From Nymphaea colorata (Eukaryota; Streptophyta; Magnoliopsida; Nymphaeales; Nymphaeaceae), in NCBI RefSeq assembly GCF_008831285.2, contig NC_045145.1, forward strand, positions 13,346,040 through 13,410,039: 64,000 nucleotides of DNA. Reading direction: 5' to 3'. A program made the translations under genes and the position numbers. A model generated the notes under the pieces. It did no database searches and was not told where the DNA came from. It worked only from the letters and a program-made list of their open reading frames with translations. Below are positions 56,138 through 64,000 of the stretch, in pieces. Numbering within the stretch: position 1 is the first letter of the stretch; each line of letters begins with the position of its first letter.

Positions 56138-59100
56138 TCAATCTTCAGCCATTCCCCTTTTTGTAAGAGTTGGATCTCTATCGAACATGCGACGTATTTC
56201 TTCTCTACATTCTATCAAAGACTTGTCAGGTATTGACGGAGTCAATTCAACAACATCTCCCATCTTCAACCTGCGATGGGCATCGCCCACGGGCTGCCCG
56301 TTCAGCCTTGGACGGAGCTCCTCCTTAACAGGAACCCCATAAGCCGAGCCGTCCTGCTCGACCCTTACCAGTAAATCCATTACCATAGAGTTGGCTGGAA
56401 ACTCCTGCACAGACATCTGAAGGCCACGCAGGTTAAAACACTGTTTACTTTTACAAATGGAAAAGCATACACAACCTTGAAAGGAAACGTACCTTATCGT
56501 TTTCGAGCACAATCACAAAAATGGGCCCATCTTCATGAGCGTCAAGGGCATCCACACATGGGCAGTCGTCGGAATGAGAGGGGAAGAGGCACCATGGCCT
56601 GATTGAATCACCATTCAGCGAAGAAGCTGGGCCTCGGCTACTTGCCTCGCATTGCCAGGTTACTACCCACCTTGCCCATTCCACCATTTGAAGGACAAAA
56701 GACGGGTGTTTCCGGCCACCCTCCTTGTACCGCCAGTGAGCAGCGAAGCCAAATTCTGCCTGAAGGTGCATCTCTCTGGTCCGAATCTGTATCTCCAGGG
56801 GCACCATATCTTCTCCCATTACCACCGTGTGCAATGACTGGTATCTGTCAAAGAAAAGAGACACTCAGAGAAAGGCTACGCGAATGTCGAATCAACACAA
56901 ATCGGTGGTTCCATTCTTATGTATATACCCGTTAAATTTGGGACGTGAAATGTAGTCCTTAAGCTTCCCAGGCACTTGAGGCCACAACTGATGAACAATG
57001 CGGAGAGCAGCAAAACAGTCGCTCTCCTTTTCCACTATCAACCGCAACCCATGAATGTCATGGATTTCATCAATCCTAAGCTTCTTTCTGCAAGAAAAAC
57101 ATAGTCATCATCAAGAGAGAGAGAGAGAGAGAGAGAGAAGGAGAATAGGTGTTTGTACTTTAACATCTTCAAGTGGATGCTGTACAAGCTTTTGTGCCGC
57201 CCGGAGAGAACGTGATACGAAACGGCCTCCTTTTCCAATGTGGATCCAAGTCTATCAACAGCAGAAGCAATTGTTGCTTCTCTGAATGGCTTGGCAAGCT
57301 TGGAAGCAAGTTGATCATATTGAACGGGATTAAGATGCTTGAAGCACAGGTTCTCCAACTGCTCCTTCCATGTGGAGATACCCAGCCGGTTCGCTAACGG
57401 AGAGAAGATCTGCAGAGTCTCCTTGGCAAACCTTTGTTGTTTGGAGAAGGGCAGGGCATCCAACGTCATCATGTTGTGCAGTCTGTCGGCTAGTTTTACC
57501 AAAACCGCCCTGGCGTCTACCATCGCTAGAAACATGGTGTGTAGCCGATCCGCCTCCACGATTCTGCTGGCAGTGTTATTGTCCCGAGCAAGCTTGCTCA
57601 AGTGGCTTAGCCTTGACACCTGTACACAGAATCTTTCGTTCAGATCCCATGGCGGAAAAGCATAAATTTCTGAAAGTTATAAACGGTTCACATATATAGC
57701 AGCTGCATTTATGATGTGTTCACATGAGCTTCCTCGCTCGAGATGATGATGACAGATGCAGGTTACCCAGTCCAATCAATTGAACCGAACCGGAAGACTG
57801 CAACCTCTACAGGACGGAAGACGTGGGAGGCAGGCCAAAAGAGACTCCGACGGCTTACGCCAAACTAGGGGGGCCACTTTGACTAAGCACTGAACCTACC
57901 CAAATAAAAGACGTTTCCTGAAGCAAATGGTCCATGTGGGAACAGACGCAAGTGCGTGAAAAAGATGCTTTCCTATCTAAACCGTGGCCCAAGAAAAAAG
58001 GAAAAGTTTGAGTTTTTTTAACAATTTAAATCTTGAATAATAAAGAACAATTTAAACTAAAGAAAGGAACAATAATGGCAGGCGATCTTTTCTGAATCTC
58101 AACAAAAAAACTGCACGTCAGGAAGACGCGGATGCATTTTACAAAGAAAAAGGAGAATAGGAACTTGGTCTAGCAATCTAATCAACCGGAATGCTGGTAA
58201 CGTCCTTCCTTGATGGAAACCGTGGTCTCATCCGTGAGAATGCCTCGGAGTTGGACACCCTATTTGGCTGAGTCAGTAGTGGCATTTTTAAGAGTGCAGA
58301 TGGACTCAACTATTTCGAGACACACCATACTGCCGAATGAAAGACACTCTACTGCAAAACGAGCAAGGAAGAAGACCACACTTCCTTCACACCTATAGTT
58401 CCTCGATTATATGGCTACCAAGGCACGCAAGAAACCGATAGACATCCGTTAAGAGCTAAAACTGAAAAGAATGGAACCGATCACTTTCCAAATTAGGAAA
58501 ATGAAAGGAGCAGGAAATGGAAAAAGAACGCACTGCAGACATTAAAGAAGGAAAATAAGAAAAAGGATTCGGTTAGTATCAGGTTGACTCACCCCTCGAA
58601 CCAAATCAGCAACCCCAGCGCCAAATATGCGATAAATGTATTCATAATCTACGAAAGAGTCATCCAACGTATCATGCAGCAGCCCCGCTGCCACAACTGT
58701 GGAGTTCGCTCCAATCTCCGCCAGCAATAGAGCAGTTTCTACACAGTGCTGTAAATAGGGATCGCCGTTTGCCCTCACCTAAACAAAAAATAGGAATCGC
58801 ATGACAGATCCACCATCAGAAACTTCCATAAGTTCGTGTTCTTGTGCGATTATGCTCAATATAGGTTCGAAAAGCAGGAACCCAACTCTTTGTATACTGA
58901 GAAATAAGACGACAAACCTGCCCCCTGTGAGCTCTCTCCGCTTCGCAGAATGCCTTCACTACAAGCTCCTGGGAGAAAATCTTATGCCTCTTCTGAGCGC
59001 CCAATAAGATGTCTCGAGCATACGGCTCCAGACGTTCGCCATAGTATCCAAGACGGCACTTTCGTTTGTAACTACGGAACGACTCATCGTCGACGAAGTT

Positions 59101-59736
59101 GTCGTCCATAGTGAAAGTTAGTTCTTCTTCATCCACCAAATCAGGAGGGGATGGGGAGACAAGCGACGGTTTCTCGTGCAAATCAGTATCACCAGTCATC
59201 GGAAAGCTCGGTGAATCGTAATCGACACAGAATCCCAACGCACTCCGGACGAAGCTATTGAATAGCTTGTCTCTCTGAACCCTCAACGGCATCTGCGGAT
59301 GCGAATCCATGCACCTGTCCCTCGAAGTTCTTACGGGAGGGCTTCTCGATCCCACGCTGCTGCACGTTACCGGGCCATGGAACACGGAGATGGGACTCTG
59401 GTTCCTGCCCTTGAACGATGAACCAAGCGACGAATAAGAGAACGAGCCGCTCAATTCCTCGTTTCTCTCCGCCATGACTGCCGGGCCACATCCATGCCGC
59501 AGCGACCCGAGGTCCTCGTTAGCAAAGCTGGGTCCGTGCTTCACCGCCTGGGAGGAGAACAGGCAAGAGAGACCCCCAATCATCGGCTTCTGCAGAACGG
59601 CCGTCGATGATGTCGAAGACGACGACCTAGAGTTGAGATCGTAGTCCGTTGAAAAGTGGGAACTGATGTGGCAGGCATGGGTCGGCGTACAAACGGCATT
59701 AGGCGGACTGGAATAGAGAGCAACCGGCACCCCCAT
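56138..59736 (-). CDS. RSH2/3: Chloroplast RelA/SpoT homologue, RSH2/RSH3 type, 6 exons
   Basis: Exons: 59736-58918, 58778-58593, 57619-57159, 57087-56929, 56844-56493, 56416-56138; phases agree and give 751 residues (Arabidopsis RSH2 and RSH3 are about 710). It makes and probably hydrolyses (p)ppGpp in the plastid stroma, tuning plastid transcription and translation (family knowledge). A Ser/Thr-rich transit peptide occupies roughly 1-55, then a divergent region to about 255. The HD hydrolase domain has H284, H308-D309 (LLHDTLDD) and [18 protein letters not shown]. The synthetase domain has [17 protein letters not shown] (498-514), GYQSLHT (542-548), PLEIQIRT and [15 protein letters not shown]. 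The C-terminus ([36 protein letters not shown]) is the signature of RSH2/3 and differs from RSH1 (TGS/ACT) and RSH4/CRSH (EF hands). Intron 3 contains a (CT)n run. Confidence 0.95.
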
Positions 59737-62080
59737 GACGGATCAGAGCACCTAATTCTGCCCCCACGAAGAACCCAAATCCCCAAACCCACCTCCTGCC
59801 CACGATCCCTCCTCCTTCTATGCGACGGATGCCCGAATCTGATCCGATCTAGCACGACATCTACACCTCTAGAGAGAGAAGAGTCTCTTCTGCAATCCCA
59901 AATAACTGAAGCGAAGCCTGCCCAAAGAGGAGAAGAGGATGAAGAGGCTTGCGTGAACCGGTGAAGATCGAACTGGAGACGCTTCGAGGATCCACAGAAA
60001 GGGACAAGCGTGAGAACAGGAGCAAGGTTGGAAAAGGCAGCGGAGATGGGAATCCGCAAACCCCGCCTTCCTCTCTTCTATTTCTATATTAGTTGGTACT
60101 TGGTAGGCATTTGATCTTGGAAACGCCAAGAGGTGGACAAAGGCGAGGAAGCAACCAGGCAAGGGGAAGACGAAAGAGACAAGGGCGAAGGGGGAGCGGT
60201 CAGGCGGCGTTGAGTGGTCAACCCAGGAAAACGGGGAAAAAGCCACCGAATCGAGAACAGGCTGCTATCTCCTGTTTAGTGTTTAGTGCCGCCGGAATTT
60301 TTGAATTTTTATTTATTTTTTAATAATAAAATGTGTATTGTCAAATACCACATTTTGTTTCTGAAATTATATTGTAAGTTCTTAATCAAAATTCTAATAT
60401 TGTGATGATTTTATCTTAAAGAGTGGAATTGTGATTCTAAAAATGTATAATTTTTTTTTTTCATTTTTATTTAGAAACACATGTCATGATAGTTTTAATT
60501 GATCAAGTTTAGAATTTTAAGTTTTATTTGAATGAATATATTACTTTTATTTTTTTGAATGAAAATTCGAATACAAATTGAAATTGAAATTTTAATTTCT
60601 GTTAAAGGTGGAATTTTGTTTTATAAATTCTAAAATCAAAATTCAAATTCCACTACATCAGACGTCTCGAGTGAAACTGGTGTCCTGCACTTGCACTAGA
60701 TGCTACCTTGAGAGGGCAGAAAAGAATAAGGGTATTTGTTATATAGTGAATCCGAAGTCTATGGTGATTCAGAATTAATTTAAGGTGGAACCAATTTAAA
60801 TTGGGGCCTTTTTATCCAACTTTAAATCTATTAATTTTTACATATAACGTGGACTTAAAATCTACTATGACTAAGAATCTTAGTTTGTTGTTTAAATTAA
60901 AAATCTTCCTCCTTCCCTTGGGCCTTTAATCCAAAAGGACCAGCACACCCAAACCGGAGACGGACGGAACATGGACTTACTAGGACAAGTGGAGAGCCAA
61001 GTGGTTGGGCGGAGAGCAGCCAGGCCGGAGGGGAGTGGTGGGGTGTCCCTTTCAAATTGCTTGCTCGCTTCTTCGTTCGTTTGTCCGTTTCTTTCTTTCT
61101 TCTTCCCCCCTTTCCATTTCCATGACCATGGTCTGGTGTGGTAGTATTGCTGTTTTAGCACGCTTTCCCAACCGACCACGTGCTTTGCCCGGGGATTAGG
61201 AGGAGGGCCCACGTTCCGGCGACTCCCAGGTCACCCCGGACCGACCGGCAGCTCGCGTGGCCTGGCTTCTCTGAACTTAGCGTGGACTAGCACACCGCGA
61301 TCGCCCACTTTAGCATATTGTATTGTATAGAGAGTATAAAAAGGTCATCAACTTCAATTGTTGCGGGAGATGAGTTCATTTCCCATGCCACGCCTCTTCA
61401 AGCTCGGACGGCACCACCGACAGATAAGAAGCCTCATATATTAATGTAGCTTCGTTTCTTCCTCTCCCACGGTAGACTTGTATTCTCAACAAGAAGTTGA
61501 ATACAGAACTATTTGCTTTTGGTACAACAGTTATCTAAATTCAAAAGGCAACATGAGCTCTTGCTTGCTTTGACATCCATGCACGATCAGAAAACCGTAC
61601 AAGTACCAACCCCAAATATGATCTTTCCTGCAAACACGGGACATGGTATCTTGAAATCTTCCTCGTGGGACTGATGGACAGAGTTGGCGTGGAAACGGAA
61701 GTTTGGCAGACTCCCAATGGAAGCAAGTAAGTAAATGGACGGTGCATGCAGAAAAGTTGAAATACGGATCGAAAAGTCGGGCCTGCGGAGAAAGCTTTTA
61801 AGTTTCCCCGATGACAATTGACATATGGCCCCACGGTTCTCGTCCGTCAATCACCCAATTGCGTGCACCCGCACCTCCCCCATGGCAGCCCGCCATCATC
61901 ACGCATCGAAGGTTACGTATCCAACTTGAAGAAGGATTTCTTCCCCTCCCCTCCCCTGCCGTGCGGCCAGTCAAGACCACCTACTGGCTCGTTGCGGCAC
62001 CCTCCTTCAACTTCAACGGACTCACCACGAACCCCCATTGAATGAGAGTTGGCTTGCTGTGGTAATGTTATTTCTTCCAG

Positions 62081-62081
<1 letters not shown>

Positions 62082-62110
<29 letters not shown>
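62082..62110. repeat. (CT)n microsatellite
   Basis: About 29 bases of CT dinucleotides. Confidence 0.9.
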
Positions 62111-62113
<3 letters not shown>

Positions 62114-62613
62114 GATGTGCCCCTAATCGAGAGAGAGAATGCGAACACGCATGTTTCAGATGTTTCCTTCTTTTTCCAGGCAGTCAGTGAAGAAAAGTTC
62201 TTCACCATGAGAAGAACATTATGTTTCTCACGGATTGGCACTTGGCATTTGGTTCGGAGCAGCCGAACTTCGGTTCGGTAGCGTGTCTGTGCGTCGATGC
62301 AGTGGATTTAACCGACTCAGTGGTTCAATTTGCGTTCCGACTTATGTCAACAAAGGGAGATCTAGAGCGAGAAAGAAGGGGAGGGAGCAGTCAGAAGGCG
62401 TGTCTGAAGTCTTCGGTACATGTTTTGGATTCGTGGTCACTCATGAGAAGAAGATTCAACCAATTACCAACCGCTTGTTAGTCCAGTGCACAACCTTGTC
62501 TAAACTGGCTGGAACAAACTGCTTGATTGGTCAACTTCCACCCCTGCAGAAACCTTTCGCCGGCATACTTTTTCCACTTTTACGGCGACAAATGTGGAAC
62601 TCCGCTCGATCAT

Positions 62614-62821
62614 AGGTACCACCAGCTCCTGCTCAGGTCCAACGAGTGCTTAAAGCAACGATACATAAGAAAAGGGACATGATCACCACTGCGTTCATTA
62701 TATCCAAGATTAACCTTAGGTACCACCAGCTCCTGCTCAGGTCCAACGAGTGCTTAAAGCAACGATACATAAGAAAAGGGACATGATCACCACTGCGTTC
62801 ATTATATCCAAGATTAACCTT
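62614..62821. repeat. Perfect 104-bp tandem duplication
   Basis: The unit beginning AGGTACCACCAGCTCCTGCT occurs at 62614-62717 and again, base for base as far as I can read, at 62718-62821. Confidence 0.93.
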
Positions 62822-63239
62822 CACCACTCAAGATAATGGTTTTCTTTTTCTCAGGGTTGTCTAATTCGGTCTAGGTTGGGTTACTTAAGGTTCAACAAAC
62901 CTATTTGCCAATCCCTGAATGCAAATTTCAGTCCTCCCCAAAAGACCTCAAGCCAGAATTGTTAAACATGAATGTTTCTGCAGAAGAGTAGCCGTACCAT
63001 CTCGTGCACGTGTGAAACTTTGTTTGTAGGTGCACCGTTCTACCACATTGCAGCAAAGTAGCAGATTTCCAATAACGAAACGGTTCCCCATAAATCAAAA
63101 TAGCAATATGAAAGGAGAGGCATCTAGAAAGAATCGTCCCAAGAACCCATTACATGTTCACGGTACCTGTCAGGCAAACCACAGCACCATGTTGATGGAC
63201 AAATCAACAAGGGGAAATGATGCAATTACGTACTACTTG

Positions 63240-64000
63240 TTAGAGAGGGAGGATTTGCAACTTACACAACCGATCCAATGTCTCACAGATCCTCTGGTGT
63301 TCTGGGTGTGATTTGGAACCGACGAGAAATTCGTGAACAACACCATTGATACTGATCCAACTGCAGCCAGCCTCCTTGGCCACCCCGCTCTCCTTCATCC
63401 TCCTCCTCAATTCAAGGATCTCATTCCACTGTCCACCCGCCGCATACATGTTAGAGATCATCACATAACCCGCGGAGCTCAACGGATTGGAGATCCTAAG
63501 AGCTTCAGCAGCATCCATGGCCACATCCAACTGGGAGTGCATGTAGCAAGATCCAAGTAGAGCCCCCCACGCGTGACAAGTGGGCTCCATAGGCATTCCC
63601 TTCATAACCTTCAGCGCTTCCTCTATTCGACCGGCACGCCCCAGTAGATCTACAAGGCACGTATAGTGCTGGAGCTTTCGCGGGACATGGTACTCCTCAT
63701 CCATTGCCGTGAAATATGAAAGCCCCTCCTCAACCATACCCGCATGGGTGCACGCACATAAAACTGCTAGCAACGACACGTCGTTGGGGCGCACGCCTGC
63801 CGACTGCATTTGGGAAAAGAGCGCTAATGCATCCTTCCCCTGCCCATGGATGGCTCGTCCCATTATCATTGCGTTATAGGCAACCGCATCCCGCTTCTTC
63901 ATCTTCTCGAACGCACTGTACGCCTCATTCAAGCTTCCGCACTTCACGTACATGTCTATCAGTGCCGTGGCAAGAATGGAATTGGACTCCAGGATCCCTT
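63240..64000 (-). CDS. E-class pentatricopeptide repeat protein, C-terminal part
   Basis: The frame is open from the window edge (first full codon at 63998) to the stop at 63240-63242; the N-terminus and start lie outside. PPR repeats can be seen (TALIDMYVKCGSLNEAYSAF, YNAMIMGRAIHGQGKDALAL, VRPNDVSLLAVLCACTHAGM, YTCLVDLLGRAGRIEEA). They are followed by the E-domain (WGALLGSCYMHSQLDVA, GYVMISNMYAAGGQWNE, KEAGCSWISINGVVHEF). It ends shortly after the E region (CKLQILPL) without a DYW deaminase. PLS/E proteins bind organellar RNA and usually specify C-to-U editing or processing sites (family knowledge). Organellar targeting cannot be checked here. The reading frame is intact. Confidence 0.93.
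   Translation of the reverse strand, partial: GILESNSILATALIDMYVKCGSLNEAYSAFEKMKKRDAVAYNAMIMGRAIHGQGKDALALFSQMQSAGVRPNDVSLLAVLCACTHAGMVEEGLSYFTAMDEEYHVPRKLQHYTCLVDLLGRAGRIEEALKVMKGMPMEPTCHAWGALLGSCYMHSQLDVAMDAAEALRISNPLSSAGYVMISNMYAAGGQWNEILELRRRMKESGVAKEAGCSWISINGVVHEFLVGSKSHPEHQRICETLDRLCKLQILPL

Larger units (their letters stand above)
59737..63239. other. Intergenic region between RSH2/3 and the PPR gene
   Basis: The first 350 bp is the GC-rich RSH promoter/leader. From 60300 to 60680 it is strongly AT-rich with partly inverted words (GTGGAATT.. and ..AATTCCAC), possibly a decayed MITE. The stretch 60900-62600 has mixed composition and short open frames without domains. A (CT)n run and a perfect 104-bp duplication are listed separately. 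Confidence 0.45.

Noticed and set aside
57055-57285. Plus-strand open frame containing an Arg/Glu run
   Set aside because: The run is the GA microsatellite of RSH intron 3, and the rest is antisense to RSH exons.

Overview
This is a nuclear chromosome segment from a flowering plant. The evidence is long AT-rich spliceosomal introns with GT..AG ends, plant-only or chloroplast-targeted gene families (PAA2/HMA8 copper ATPase, RSH2/3-type RelA/SpoT homologue, PLS/E-class PPR), and several layers of plant LTR and LINE retrotransposons. I cannot name the species from sequence alone. No bacterial-type feature (operon, CRISPR array, phage) was seen.

Layout: (1) 1-5160 has no gene I can support. (2) 5161-5790 (+) is an intronless four-helix membrane protein of an uncharacterised plant family. 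(3) 6250-33627 (-) is one very large gene, PAA2/HMA8, with 17 exons and about 900 residues. The coding sequence reads through intact, but the introns are packed with mobile DNA. Intron 15 alone is about 10.1 kb and holds an 8.9-kb Ty3/gypsy chromovirus with LTRs, a 5-bp target duplication, and a 5'-truncated LINE nested inside it. Other introns hold many copies of a very small TRIM-like element, an LTR/PBS fragment, a hAT-like insertion and a duplicated relic of the CPC exon. (4) 33628-37156 is the spacer between two divergent genes and contains a decayed Ty1/copia gag-pol. (5) 37157-48507 (+) is a tubulin-tyrosine-ligase-like 12 gene with 15 exons and about 866 residues. (6) 50035-50793 (+) is a small secreted FAS1-domain protein. 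(7) 52169-55685 (+) is TAF9 in two exons. (8) 56138-59736 (-) is an RSH2/3-type (p)ppGpp synthetase/hydrolase in six exons. (9) 63240-64000 (-) is the C-terminal part of an E-class PPR protein running off the window.

The genes do not form a pathway. PAA2 (thylakoid copper import) and RSH2/3 (plastid ppGpp) both act in chloroplasts, and the PPR protein probably acts in an organelle, but I see no reason to link them functionally.

The most distinctive non-genic content is the TRIM-like family. It includes one complete 435-bp element with ACAGA duplications (29265-29699), a solo LTR with GTCCT duplications (41502-41693), tandem or rearranged copies, and one copy interrupted by a hAT-like element. 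All the copies I found lie in introns of PAA2 or TTLL12. I did not find a convincing new biological system; the strongest leads are this TRIM family and the duplicated copper-transporter exon.
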